The position numbers were made by a program, and so were the translations under genes. Positions 21,928 to 30,722 of a DNA stretch of 58,637 nt are shown here, in pieces (the stretch's first letter is position 1; each line of letters starts with the position of its first letter). This DNA comes from Oscillospiraceae bacterium (GTDB taxonomy: Bacteria; Bacillota; Clostridia; Oscillospirales; Ruminococcaceae): contig JAAYCI010000091.1 in NCBI GenBank assembly GCA_012729855.1, forward strand, positions 1 to 58,637. Direction: 5' to 3'. A model generated the notes under the pieces. That model was not told the DNA's origin. It made no database searches and was given only the letters and a program-made list of their open reading frames with translations.

Positions 21928-23571
21928 ATGAAAATTTTCGGCAGGTTTCCACGGGGGCGCCGGCCCCTCACTTCGCTGTGCCTGCTTTTGGCGGGCGCCC
22001 TGCTGTTTGCCGGCTGTACAACCGGCGGGCAGCCCGGCGCCACCTCCAACGCGCCCGCCCCCGGCTGGAAGCAAAACGCCGGCGAAGCCGTGACGCTGTC
22101 GTGGTACATCAACTTTTCCTGGTTTACCTCCACCTGGAACGACAGCCTGGTGGCCAAAACCATCACCGACGAAACGGGCGTCAGCCTGGATTTTGTAACC
22201 CCCTCGGGCAACGAGTGGGAAAAGCTGGCCGCCATGATGGACTCCGGCACCCTGCCCGACCTGATTACCCTGGGCTACTGGGAGCCGCAGATACACCAGA
22301 TGATGACCGAGGGGCTGGTGTACCCGCTGAACGAGCTGGCCGACCAATACGACCCCTACTTTTGGCAGGTGGCCCACCCTCAGCGGGTGGCATGGTATAC
22401 CCAAGCCGACGGCAACCTCTACGGCTACCCCAATTCCTCCTACGCCCCGGCCGATTACGAAACCTACGACAACATTGGTTCCAACCAAACCTTTTTGGTG
22501 CGCAAGGACATCTACGAGGCGCTTGGCAGCCCCGACATGACCACCCCCGAGGGTTTTTTGCAGGCGGTGCGTGACGCCGCGCGCCAGTTCCCCCAGGTGG
22601 AGGGCGGCGCCCTGATACCGGTGGGGCTGTACGACTTTGACAAGGATGGCTGCTATTCGCTGGAGGGCATCCTGATGAACCTGCTGGCCATCCCGTTTGA
22701 GGAGGACGGCGTTTTCATCGACCGGTATTCCCACCCCGACTACATCGCCTGGCTGAAGGTATTCCGCCAGCTGAACGAAGAGGGCCTGCTGCCCGACGAG
22801 GTCTTTCTGGACCGCCGGGCCCAAATGGCCGAAAAAACGACAACCGGCCAGTATTTTTGCATGCTGTACCAGCACACCGACATTGCCGACCAGCAAAAGC
22901 TGCTTTATGCCCACAACCCCGAGCAGGTCTATATTGCCGTGGACGGCCCCAGGAACGCCGCCGGGGACGACCACGTGCTGCCGGGGGTGGGCATCAACGG
23001 CTGGACGCTGACCCTGATAAGCAAAAACTGTAAAAACCCCGACAGGGCCATACAGATGATGAGCTACCTGCTGAGCGAGCACGGCCAGATGCTGACCTAC
23101 TGCGGCGTGGAAGGGGAGACCTACGACCTGGTGGACGGCCAGCCCGTGCTGCGGCCGGAGGTGCTGGAACTTTTGAACACCGACCGCATTGAATACAACA
23201 ACCGCTACGCCGCCGACAACACCTACTGGATGCTGCAGGACCTGGCCATGCAACAGGCCTGGCGGCCAGACCCCGTGGCCCCCTTGGCCCAGCCCGAGCA
23301 GTGGACCTATCCCTACACCCGCTACTTGGCCCACTACGAGGTAAGCTACGAGGCCGACAGCGCCGCCGCCATGGCCAACCAGAATATCCGCGAGGTATGG
23401 GGCGCCACGCTGCCCCAGCTGCTGATGGCGGAGGATGAGGCAACCTTTGACGCCCTGCTGGAGGATTACTTCCGCCAGCGCGAGACCATGGGCTATGCCG
23501 CCGTGCTGGAAGAAGCCACCCGCCAAATGGTGCTGGCCAAGGAGCGCCTGGGCGCGCTGGAGGTCCCGTGA
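21928..23571 (+). CDS. Extracellular solute-binding lipoprotein, first gene of an SBP-HK-RR operon
   Basis: 547-aa lipoprotein with lipobox FAGC (Cys30). The start is the ATG at 21928 (MKIFGRF) behind GGGCGAGG; the frame is open upstream but without signal peptide or RBS. Features of large family-1 binding proteins are present: TITDETGVSLDF, SGTLPDLITLGYW, YPLNELADQYDP, TTPEGFLQAVRD. Its stop overlaps the GTG of the kinase gene (GTGA), so the two are translationally coupled. Because the operon continues with kinase and regulator and has no permease, I infer a ligand-sensing role, although it may share a distant permease. Confidence 0.9.
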   Translation: MKIFGRFPRGRRPLTSLCLLLAGALLFAGCTTGGQPGATSNAPAPGWKQNAGEAVTLSWYINFSWFTSTWNDSLVAKTITDETGVSLDFVTPSGNEWEKLAAMMDSGTLPDLITLGYWEPQIHQMMTEGLVYPLNELADQYDPYFWQVAHPQRVAWYTQADGNLYGYPNSSYAPADYETYDNIGSNQTFLVRKDIYEALGSPDMTTPEGFLQAVRDAARQFPQVEGGALIPVGLYDFDKDGCYSLEGILMNLLAIPFEEDGVFIDRYSHPDYIAWLKVFRQLNEEGLLPDEVFLDRRAQMAEKTTTGQYFCMLYQHTDIADQQKLLYAHNPEQVYIAVDGPRNAAGDDHVLPGVGINGWTLTLISKNCKNPDRAIQMMSYLLSEHGQMLTYCGVEGETYDLVDGQPVLRPEVLELLNTDRIEYNNRYAADNTYWMLQDLAMQQAWRPDPVAPLAQPEQWTYPYTRYLAHYEVSYEADSAAAMANQNIREVWGATLPQLLMAEDEATFDALLEDYFRQRETMGYAAVLEEATRQMVLAKERLGALEVP

Positions 23572-25424
23572 GGGCCGCGGCCCGGGCAGTGGCAAATTGT
23601 CTGCGCGGTTTAAAGCTTACCCAGCGCTTCACGCTGGTCATCCTGGCGGTGGTCTCGGTGCCCACCGTTATTTTGGCGCTGGTGCTTTTTGGCAACATGC
23701 AGGACGTCATCATTGAGGACAAGGTTAAGGCGGTGGAAACGTCGCTGCTGGAAACCCATGCCAATGTGGAAAAGGCGGCCGAGCTGTGCGTGCTTACCGG
23801 CCAGTTTTTTTTAAACAGCCCCAACCTGACAAGCTTTTTGGTGCGCGCCCAAAGCGGCGATGCTTTTACCACCGCCGAGCTGGTGGCCTTCTACCGCGAC
23901 GACATAGGCGGCCTTGAGCGGCTGGTGAACGCCAACCCCTACCTGTACCGCGTGCGGGTGTACCACCCCAATGAAAACGTACCCGAGCTGATGCCCATCC
24001 TCTACCACGAAAGCCGCATGCGGCGGCTGGCCTGGGCCGACAGCTGGACCAGCGGCGCCTGGCAGATGGACTATACCGACGCCGTCTTTCTGGCCGAGGC
24101 CATGAAGCCCACCCCGCACATCATGTCGCTGGTAACAGCCATTGAAGACCCCGCCCTGGGCCGCCTGGGGGTGCTGGAGGTGGCCGTGCGCATGGACGAT
24201 GTGATGCCCGGCCTCTACACCGGCACCGATACCCACAGCGCCCTGATAACGCCGGACGCCCTGTATTGCGGGCCGCAGGCCGACGCTTTTTGGCAGGAAC
24301 AGGGCGCAGCGGTGGCCGCATTGCTGCCCGACGGCCCCGGCGTGCACACCATCGGCGCGCGGCTGGGGGGCCAGGAGGTGCTGGTGTCCGCCATCGCGGT
24401 GGATGTTTTGGGCGGGCACTATGTGTCGGTGGTTTCGCTGGGTGAGCTTTCCGGCGGCATTGCCACACGCCGTAACCTGTTCCTTTTGGGCACCGCGCTT
24501 ATCCTGGTGCTGGTGGTGGTGGCCGTCCATCTGCTGGTAAAAGCCATGCTGCGCCGGTTTTACCGCATTGTGAACACCGTGGCCCAGGTGCGCGAGGGCC
24601 AGCTTTCCGTGAAAGTGCCCGATGTGGGCAGTGACGAAATTGGCGCGCTGGGCGGGCAGATAAACGAGATGCTGGACCGCATACAGGACCTGATGCGCGA
24701 GAACGTAGAACGGCAGCTGCTGGCCAAAAACGCCGAGATCAAAGCCATGCAAAGCCAGATCAACGCCCACTTCATCTACAACGTGCTGGAGTCCATCAAG
24801 ATGATGGCTGAGGTGGACGGCCGCTACGATATTGCCGACGCCATTACCAGCCTGGGCCAGATGCTGCGCTACAGCATGCGCTGGGGTGCCCCCCTGGCCA
24901 CGCTGGCGCAGGAGTTGGATAACGCCCGGAACTACCTGGCGCTCATCAACCTGCGGTATGACCACCAGATTACGCTGGACTGCCAGGTGCCCCCCGAACT
25001 GCTGGCGCTGCCCCTGCCCAAAATGAGCCTGCAGCCCATTGTGGAAAACGCCGTGGTACACGGCCTGGCCGACGCCGATGCCGACAGTGTGATCACCCTG
25101 CGGGCAGAGCAAGACGGCGCGGATGCTTTCCTGCTGGAAGTGCGGGACGCGGGCCGGGGCATGCCCGGAGAGGCGCTGGACGCCCTGCGGCAGCACCTGC
25201 GCGGCGAGGTGGAGCCCGAGGCCGCCCCCGCGCCGGGCATTGGCCTGAAAAACGTGGCCGACCGCATTACCATGACCTTTGGCCCCGGGTATTACCTGGA
25301 TGTGGACGCCCGGCCCGGCAGCTATACCACGGTGACCCTGCGGCTGCCGCTAGACGGGCTGCCGCTAGACGGGCTGCCGCTGGACGGGCTGCCGCTGGAT
25401 GGAAAGGAGGCGACGCCCCTGTGA
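23568..25424 (+). CDS. YesM-like sensor histidine kinase with HAMP domain
   Basis: 618 aa. TM1 at about 20-42, extracellular Cache-like sensor domain to about 300, TM2 at about 307-328, HAMP at 330-380 (RRFYRIVNTVAQVREGQLSV), His_kinase segment QSQINAHFIYNVLE with His401, then N-box LQPIVENAVVHGLA and G-boxes RDAGRGMPG and GIGLKNV. Start GTG at 23568 overlaps the upstream TGA; a GGAGG stands 4 nt before it. The C-terminus ends in four LPLDG units encoded by 15-nt tandem repeats (25344-25403). Its cognate regulator follows with another GTGA overlap. Confidence 0.93.
   Translation: MRAAARAVANCLRGLKLTQRFTLVILAVVSVPTVILALVLFGNMQDVIIEDKVKAVETSLLETHANVEKAAELCVLTGQFFLNSPNLTSFLVRAQSGDAFTTAELVAFYRDDIGGLERLVNANPYLYRVRVYHPNENVPELMPILYHESRMRRLAWADSWTSGAWQMDYTDAVFLAEAMKPTPHIMSLVTAIEDPALGRLGVLEVAVRMDDVMPGLYTGTDTHSALITPDALYCGPQADAFWQEQGAAVAALLPDGPGVHTIGARLGGQEVLVSAIAVDVLGGHYVSVVSLGELSGGIATRRNLFLLGTALILVLVVVAVHLLVKAMLRRFYRIVNTVAQVREGQLSVKVPDVGSDEIGALGGQINEMLDRIQDLMRENVERQLLAKNAEIKAMQSQINAHFIYNVLESIKMMAEVDGRYDIADAITSLGQMLRYSMRWGAPLATLAQELDNARNYLALINLRYDHQITLDCQVPPELLALPLPKMSLQPIVENAVVHGLADADADSVITLRAEQDGADAFLLEVRDAGRGMPGEALDALRQHLRGEVEPEAAPAPGIGLKNVADRITMTFGPGYYLDVDARPGSYTTVTLRLPLDGLPLDGLPLDGLPLDGKEATPL
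25344..25403 (+). repeat. Four tandem 15-nt repeats at the kinase C-terminus
   Basis: Units CTGCCGCTAGACGGG at 25344 and 25359, CTGCCGCTGGACGGG at 25374 and a diverged CTGCCGCTGGATGGA at 25389. They encode LPLDG four times, in frame, after the ATPase domain. Confidence 0.9.
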
Positions 25425-26872
25425 ACACCGTGCTGGTGGTGGAGGACGAAAAGAACATTTGGCTGGGCATAGCTTCCATGGTGCGCAGGGCCCCGGTGCC
25501 GGTGGCCCAGGTGCTGGAATGCGGCAATGGCGAAGAGGCGCTCAGGTTATTGCACGAACACCCGGCCGACGTGGTGTTTACCGACCTGCGCATGCCCCGC
25601 ATGGACGGCATCGAGCTGGTGGCGCGGCTGCAGCGGCTGGAAAATCCCCCGCTGGTGGTGGTCATCAGCGGCTACGATGACTTTGACTACGCGGTGAAAA
25701 TGCTGCGCCTGGGCGTGCGGGATTATATCCTGAAGCCGGTGGAGCGGCAGAAGGTTTTTGAGGTGCTGGAAAAGCTGGAGGCCGAGCTGGGCCGCCACGC
25801 CCGCCGCCGCGCGGGCGCCCAGACCGCCGCCCTGCAAATGGCCCGGGCGGCCATGCTGGGCACAGCCCCCGACGAAGCTGCCCTGGGCGCGCTGGCGGCC
25901 CACTACGGCAGCGCGCTTTTAGAGGCCCCCTATACCGTGGTGTGCCTGCTGCTGGGCACCCTGCCCGGCCTGCTGCCGCCCGGTGTGCACAGCCTGGGCG
26001 AGATGGACGGGCAGCTGGTGCTGCTGGCGGAAACCACCGCCCTGCCCGCCCTGAAAAGCCGGCTGCTGAAGGACCGCGCCGCCGGCTTTAGCCAGGGCCA
26101 CCAGGGCTTTGACACGCTGTCTGCCGCCTACGGGCAGGCCTGGGCCGCACGGAAAGCCGCCTGCCTGCGCGGCATGCCGTTTACCTATGATACCCCCGCC
26201 CACACCGGCAAAGACCCCGCCACCGACCAGCTTGTCACCCAGGTCATCCACCTGCTGGGCACGGCGGACGCCGCCGCCGCGCGCCGCGTGCTGGGCGAAA
26301 TACTGCTGTGGGCCCAGAACGGCCGCCTGTCGCCCGATGGCTTTGCCGCCACCGCCGAGGCGCTGGTGGCGGGTATCAGCGGCGCCTATGCGGTTTTCCC
26401 CGGGCAGGTGGAGGCGCTGGCCGCCTTGGGCAGCCCCTGGCGGTTTGAGGCCGCTTTCGCCTGGTATGAAGCCCTTTGCCAGTGGATGGAAGGCTTTGCC
26501 GCCCTGTTTGCCGGCGAGCAGGAAAACCAGAGCCGGCGCAAAATACACGACGCCGTGGCCTACCTGCGCGGCCACTACACCGAGCCCATAGATATGGCGG
26601 TGGTCAGCAACCAGGTATCCATGAACTACTCCCAGTTTTCGGTGCTGTTCAAAAAATACACCGGCCACAATTTCCAGGACCACTTAAAGCAGCTGCGCCT
26701 GGAAGAGGCCGAACGCCTTTTGCGGGAAACCGACCTGCCCATCCGGCAGATAAGCGAAAAGGCCGGCTTCAAGAGCGAAAAGCATTTCATGCGGTCTTTT
26801 AAGGAAAACCAAGCGGTTTCGCCCAGCGAATACCGCCGCATCACACAGCGGCGACCAGTGGCAGAGCCGTAG
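25421..26872 (+). CDS. Response regulator, receiver plus long linker plus AraC HTH (YesN-like)
   Basis: 483 aa. Receiver with VVEDEK, phospho-acceptor Asp55 (FTDLRMPRMDG) and ILKPVE. A helical linker of about 240 residues follows that I cannot assign, then an AraC-type DNA-binding domain (about 378-478) with VSNQVSMNYSQFSVLFKK and ISEKAGFKSEKHFMRSFK. It starts with GTG at 25421 overlapping the kinase TGA, with AAAGGAGG 9 nt upstream. Partner of the kinase at 23568. Likely targets are neighbouring surface or transport genes, not demonstrable from sequence. Confidence 0.92.
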   Translation: MNTVLVVEDEKNIWLGIASMVRRAPVPVAQVLECGNGEEALRLLHEHPADVVFTDLRMPRMDGIELVARLQRLENPPLVVVISGYDDFDYAVKMLRLGVRDYILKPVERQKVFEVLEKLEAELGRHARRRAGAQTAALQMARAAMLGTAPDEAALGALAAHYGSALLEAPYTVVCLLLGTLPGLLPPGVHSLGEMDGQLVLLAETTALPALKSRLLKDRAAGFSQGHQGFDTLSAAYGQAWAARKAACLRGMPFTYDTPAHTGKDPATDQLVTQVIHLLGTADAAAARRVLGEILLWAQNGRLSPDGFAATAEALVAGISGAYAVFPGQVEALAALGSPWRFEAAFAWYEALCQWMEGFAALFAGEQENQSRRKIHDAVAYLRGHYTEPIDMAVVSNQVSMNYSQFSVLFKKYTGHNFQDHLKQLRLEEAERLLRETDLPIRQISEKAGFKSEKHFMRSFKENQAVSPSEYRRITQRRPVAEP

Positions 26873-26911
26873 GCCCTGGGCTTGTGCAGCAGGCAATATA
26901 ATTATGGGAAG

Positions 26912-26950
26912 AAAAAAGCAGGCAGGGCACCCAAGCGGGGCCCTGCCTGC
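26912..26950 (-). terminator. Terminator of the FUSC/DUF2254 operon
   Basis: GCAGGCAGGGC (26918-26928) and GCCCTGCCTGC (26940-26950) form an 11-bp stem. The T-run is on the minus strand, so it ends the leftward operon; it can also slow the convergent regulator transcript. Confidence 0.8.
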
Positions 26951-26978
26951 TGCCATGTGGTTTTGATGGTGGCGCCGC

Positions 26979-27809
26979 CTACAGCGCATCCAGCTCAGCC
27001 ATCAATGTGTGGGCGTGGGCGCGCAATTCCTGAATACGCTTTTCCCGGTCGGCGCGCGCCGGGTCGTCTTGGGGCAGCGCCTGCAGCACACCCAGATGGC
27101 ACAGCAGCTGGTTGATGTCCTCGGTGAGGGCGATGATGCGCTTGCGGAAGGGTACGCTTAAAACGCCGGTATCGCGCGTCATCTTCACCTCCAGGGCCGT
27201 CAGGGCGGTTATCTTTTCCAGCAGGGCGGCGGGCGTGGGGGCCTGGCCGCTGTCGTCGGCTTCTATCATGCCCTCTACGTCCTTCAGCATGGCGGCGTAT
27301 TCCTCGTACACCGGGCGGCGGGGGTAGGGGTGGGTGTACAGCACCGCCACCACCAGCGCAATACCCAGGCCGATGAGGGTGTTGATGACACGGGAGGAGG
27401 CGTACAGGAAAGGGTGCCCGCCCGACGTGTTGCACATAAGCATGGTGGCGCACACCAGCATCACGTTGACCACCCGGCGGAAGAACAGCAGGGTGAGCAG
27501 GGTGACCACCAGCAGGCCAAAGGGGATGATCCAGCTTTGCCCACCCGCCAGGAAAAAGCACAGCAGCCCGATGCCAATGGCGGCCGCCGTGCCCACCATG
27601 CGCTCCAGCGAGGCCGTTTTGGTGAGGCCCAGATCCACCGAGGTAACCACAAACAGTGTGTTTAAAATGAACATAGGGTATACCATGGGCAAAAACTGGG
27701 CCAGCACCATATATACCACCACGCCAATGGCGGTGGAGATCAGCATCTTGGCGGCCTTGGGGTCCACATGGCTGCCCCACAGTCTAAGGGTTTTCTTAAG
27801 CGTTTTCAC
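26979..27809 (-). CDS. FUSC/aromatic acid exporter-like membrane protein, second of a pair
   Basis: 276 aa from the GTG at 27809 (VKTLKKTLRLWG), behind GGAGGGAGG; this start overlaps the end of the preceding gene by 14 nt. About six hydrophobic segments in the first 150 residues (MLISTAIGVVVYMVL, YPMFILNTLFVVTS, FGLLVVTLLTLLFF, RVINTLIGLGIALVV) precede a soluble helical tail. This layout fits FUSC/ArAE-type (DUF939) exporters. The adjacent gene has the same plan, so the two may form a heteromer. Substrate unknown. Confidence 0.7.
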   Translation of the reverse strand: MKTLKKTLRLWGSHVDPKAAKMLISTAIGVVVYMVLAQFLPMVYPMFILNTLFVVTSVDLGLTKTASLERMVGTAAAIGIGLLCFFLAGGQSWIIPFGLLVVTLLTLLFFRRVVNVMLVCATMLMCNTSGGHPFLYASSRVINTLIGLGIALVVAVLYTHPYPRRPVYEEYAAMLKDVEGMIEADDSGQAPTPAALLEKITALTALEVKMTRDTGVLSVPFRKRIIALTEDINQLLCHLGVLQALPQDDPARADREKRIQELRAHAHTLMAELDAL

Positions 27810-28647
27810 GGCGTTTCGATGCCTCCCTCCATTGGCCCAGCGCCTCGGTAAAAGCGGCCAGCTGAGTATTGAACAGGGCGTTGTCCTCCTGCGAGGCAGG
27901 GGAATCGCGCATGACCTGCAGGGTGAAAAACACCTGCGCGGCACGCGTGTGCAGGGTGGCCAGCTTGGCCAGCTGGGCGGGGTTATCCTCGGCCAGGTGG
28001 TATTCCCTGATATAGCCCTTCTGCACCATGTCTAGGCGTGTAAGCAGCGCCAGCGAGCGGTTGGTGGCGGGGCTCTGGTCACTCTCCTGGAACTTCTGGC
28101 CCTTCACCTGCAGCAGGGTGGTGTATTTGTCGTACAGCTGCGAGAGGTTTTTGCGCAGCGACAGCCGGATAAAGCGGTTTACCAGCAGGGCCAGCAGCCC
28201 GCCGGCCGTAATCTCCACAAACAGCAGCAGCGCAAAAACAGAGCTGCTCACGCCGTCAAAGTCGGCCCAGTAGCACAGGTTCAGCGGAATAAACGCCAGG
28301 ACGGGGAAGGGCTTCCATTTGGCCAGCGTGGCCAGTATGGTGCCCAGCACCAGCGCAATAAAGTAGAAAAGGGGGGTGACGGGGAACAGCAGGGTCATCA
28401 CAAAGGCCAGCGCGCAGCCGTAGGCAAACATAAGGACTACCCGCTTCACCGTGGCGCGGCCCACCAGGTCGTTGGGCTGCAGGCTGATGAGCCCCCCGGC
28501 CAGCACAATGGGCAGCGCGGAGACAAAGCTTTGAAAAAAAAGCACGTGCATAAGTACCACAAAGCTGCTGAAAACAAAAACCTGCAGCAGGGTGGTGGCG
28601 CCCGAAAGCCCCACCCGGTAGCCAAACCAGGCGCGCAGCTTCTTCAT
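27796..28647 (-). CDS. FUSC/aromatic acid exporter-like membrane protein, first of a pair
   Basis: 283 aa with about six hydrophobic segments in the first 165 residues (TTLLQVFVFSSFVVLMHVLFF, FVMTLLFPVTPLFYFIALVLG, SSVFALLLFVEITAGGLLALL shortened here by domain position) and a charged, helical cytosolic tail. It resembles half of an FUSC/ArAE-type efflux protein. Its ATG overlaps the stop of the DUF2254 gene upstream (ATGA), and its end overlaps the next gene. The three form one translationally coupled unit. Assignment rests on topology and a few motifs such as LQPNDLVGRATVKRV (ArAE-like). Confidence 0.68.
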   Translation of the reverse strand: MKKLRAWFGYRVGLSGATTLLQVFVFSSFVVLMHVLFFQSFVSALPIVLAGGLISLQPNDLVGRATVKRVVLMFAYGCALAFVMTLLFPVTPLFYFIALVLGTILATLAKWKPFPVLAFIPLNLCYWADFDGVSSSVFALLLFVEITAGGLLALLVNRFIRLSLRKNLSQLYDKYTTLLQVKGQKFQESDQSPATNRSLALLTRLDMVQKGYIREYHLAEDNPAQLAKLATLHTRAAQVFFTLQVMRDSPASQEDNALFNTQLAAFTEALGQWREASKRRENA

Positions 28648-29936
28648 GTATTTCTCCCGCCTTTCTGCTGTACCAGTTGCATTTTATCGGCAATGATCTT
28701 TGCCTCTATCGGGTTGCTGAAATAGTCACGCACGCTGTCGCCTATGTAGGCAGCCATGCCGTGGATATGCACCTTGTTGCCAGGCGTGGAGACCAGCACA
28801 GCCGTGTGCAGGGCCTCCAGCAGTGCAACTATCACCGAGATGTCCTCCTTGGAGTAGTGGATGAGCTGGATATAGATATCGCGCAGATCCTTTTCAAACA
28901 GGAAGTCCTGGTCCACCACCTTGGCGCCGGCGCCTTTGGGCGAGACAATGGCGTAGGAGCCGTCCACCCGGGCCAGCCGGCCGGTGAGGATGCCCAGATA
29001 GCGAATGCAGTAGATGGCGGTGTTGGGGTCGTTGATGCTGGCCGACATGGCCTTCAGCGCCACCTCCACAATTTTCTGGATGGCGAAGCGGTAGTCGTTG
29101 TCGATATAACGTTTTTCAGACAGGATCAGCCCTTCGCTCAGGTGCGCGACGGTATCCGCGTCCAGCGCGTCGCCATTGTAGTGTAGGCTGGCAATGTGCT
29201 GGTTGGCGCTTACAAAATCGCCAATGCGCGGGTAGAGGATGATGGCGCAGTCGTGCCCGGAGAGCAGGTCATGGATGGCGTCGACGTCGTTTTCCTCAAA
29301 AAAGCCGTTGGCGGTGGCCCGCACGTGGTACACATGCTGGTAGCCGGATACGCTGAAGGTGTCGGTGCGCTTGGTGTCCCGCCGGGAGACAACGAACTTG
29401 TCCACGATCTCAAGCGCTTCCTTGGACAGCGACGACAACAAATTTTGCACCTGGATGGAGCTGGTGACCGACTGGATGAAAACAATAAACGACACCACGC
29501 ACAACAGGGTGTACAGCATGGCCACGCCGGCAATGAGGAAGGTTTGGCTATATTCTGTTTTGCGCATGAAAAAGAGCGCCACAATGCAGTACACAGTGCC
29601 GCCGATGAAAACGCCAAACACCTGCGACGTCGACTTTTTGTCCAGGAAGTTTTCAATGACGCGCGGGGTGAGCTGCGCCGAGTAGGTGGTGAGCACCACC
29701 AGCGTGGTGGAGAACAGAAAGATGGTGACGGTGAGCAGCGCGCCGGCCAGTGTGCTGAGCAGGCTTTGGGTCTCCTCCGTGGTGGTAAGCAGGATGGCGG
29801 GCAGCTTGTCGGCATAGGGCATGGCCAGGCTGTCCGCCACCAGGGTGGCCACCAAAATGATGATGGCCACCGCGATGTACAGCAGGATATTCACCAGCAT
29901 GGCGTTGCTTTTAAGCTGGAATTTTCTTTTTTGCAT
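28644..29936 (-). CDS. DUF2254 family membrane protein
   Basis: 430 aa from the ATG at 29936 (MQKRKFQLK) behind AAAGGGGTG; the longer frame lacks an RBS. Four TM segments occupy the first 170 residues or so. A conserved soluble part follows with VRATANGFFEENDVDAI, IGDFVSANQ and the DUF2254 hallmark DYRFAIQKIVEVALKAMS followed by INDPNTA. The family's function is unknown; it is usually called a predicted membrane protein. First gene of the operon with the two FUSC-like genes, suggesting a joint envelope or efflux role. A TATACT (30016-30021, minus) may be its -10. Confidence 0.85.
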   Translation of the reverse strand: MQKRKFQLKSNAMLVNILLYIAVAIIILVATLVADSLAMPYADKLPAILLTTTEETQSLLSTLAGALLTVTIFLFSTTLVVLTTYSAQLTPRVIENFLDKKSTSQVFGVFIGGTVYCIVALFFMRKTEYSQTFLIAGVAMLYTLLCVVSFIVFIQSVTSSIQVQNLLSSLSKEALEIVDKFVVSRRDTKRTDTFSVSGYQHVYHVRATANGFFEENDVDAIHDLLSGHDCAIILYPRIGDFVSANQHIASLHYNGDALDADTVAHLSEGLILSEKRYIDNDYRFAIQKIVEVALKAMSASINDPNTAIYCIRYLGILTGRLARVDGSYAIVSPKGAGAKVVDQDFLFEKDLRDIYIQLIHYSKEDISVIVALLEALHTAVLVSTPGNKVHIHGMAAYIGDSVRDYFSNPIEAKIIADKMQLVQQKGGRNT

Positions 29937-30240
29937 GCGGCACCCCTTTCGCGGCGTGGGCGCTGGGCAAATATCGCCACGCACTGTGGCGCAGCGGGTA
30001 GGGCTTTCTAAGGCCAGTATAGCTGGGCAACAGCAAAAATAATGGGGAAATCTAGTTGCCAGGCCACGCAAAAAAGCAGGGTGTGGCGGGCAATAAAGGG
30101 CCGGGAAACCAGAATGGAATCCCGCCCGAAGGTGCGGTTTTTGGCGGCATTTAACATGAACATCATGAAAAAATCACAAAGGCTTAACCGGGAAGGGCTT
30201 TTTTGTTGCCTGGCAATGTGCTATATTAGTGTCACGGGCG

Positions 30241-30345
30241 GGGCAGCAACCACCGGCTTGGCCGGCCGAACAGCGCCGGCAAAACCGTTCGGATAGATGC
30301 AGCCGGGCAGAGGCTGGAGGCCGGAGTTCGACCCGGTCTTTTTTC
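30241..30345 (+). ncRNA. Candidate small structured RNA with its own terminator
   Basis: After a TATATT at about 30232 come four hairpins in 105 nt: CCGGC-TTG-GCCGG, CCGAAC/GTTCGG, CAGCC/GGCTG and GGCCGG/CCGGTC, the last followed by TTTTTT (30339-30344), a plausible terminator. It matches no RNA I recognise (SRP, tmRNA, 6S and tRNA were considered). It could be an independent small RNA or an attenuated leader of the HPr-like/mgsA operon. No protein gene is supported in 29937-30452. Confidence 0.4.
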
Positions 30346-30369
30346 ATTTTATCGCCGGAAGCAGCGAGA

Positions 30370-30411
30370 GCCGCGCGCATGCGTGTATGCGCGTGGCCGG
30401 GGCTCTGCCCC
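30370..30411 (+). promoter_or_regulatory. Two hairpins just upstream of the HPr-like gene
   Basis: GCCGCGCGCAT pairs with ATGCGCGTGGC (30370-30397, 11 bp with one G-U) and GGGGC-TCT-GCCCC follows at 30399-30411. They lie between the candidate RNA terminator and the gene start. Confidence 0.45.
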
Positions 30412-30452
30412 AGGGTTGGCACCCGTTATACTAAACCAAAGGGGACTGGACC

Positions 30453-30722
30453 ATGCGCACGGTATATGTATCCCTGCCCACAGAACAAGCTGTGCAGGAT
30501 TTTGTGGAGCGGCTGGCCGGCCTGGCGGGCCACTTCGACCTGATGGAAGGCAGCTATATCCTGGACGCCCATTCACTGATGGGCATATTCAGCTTGGACC
30601 TTACAAAGCCCCTGCGGCTGGATATTGAGCGGGACACGCCGGAGGCATTAAAAGCAGTGGAGCCATTCCTGGTGGCAGCGCCGCCAAACCTTACAAAGGA
30701 GAACACGGCAGATGGAAAATAG
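30453..30722 (+). CDS. HPr-like protein lacking the phosphorylatable histidine
   Basis: 89-aa protein with the HPr fold signature in its middle (SYILDAHSLMGIFSLDL), matching the region after Ser46 of PTS phosphocarrier HPr. The N-terminal active-site loop GLHARPA is absent: there is no His at the position of His15. Such proteins are common in clostridia and cannot act as an ordinary PEP-dependent phosphocarrier. A regulatory role by the Ser46-like site is only an inference. The gene overlaps the following methylglyoxal synthase gene by 11 nt. Confidence 0.75.
   Translation: MRTVYVSLPTEQAVQDFVERLAGLAGHFDLMEGSYILDAHSLMGIFSLDLTKPLRLDIERDTPEALKAVEPFLVAAPPNLTKENTADGK

Noticed and set aside
30241-30345. 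tRNA, SRP RNA or 6S RNA
   Set aside because: GGAGTTCGACC resembles a T-arm, but the flanking stem does not pair correctly and there is no acceptor stem. The SRP core GGAAGNNNGCA is absent.
30410-30436. Sigma-54 promoter upstream of the HPr-like gene
   Set aside because: TTGGCACCCGTTATACT has the GG element but AC instead of GC at the -12 position.
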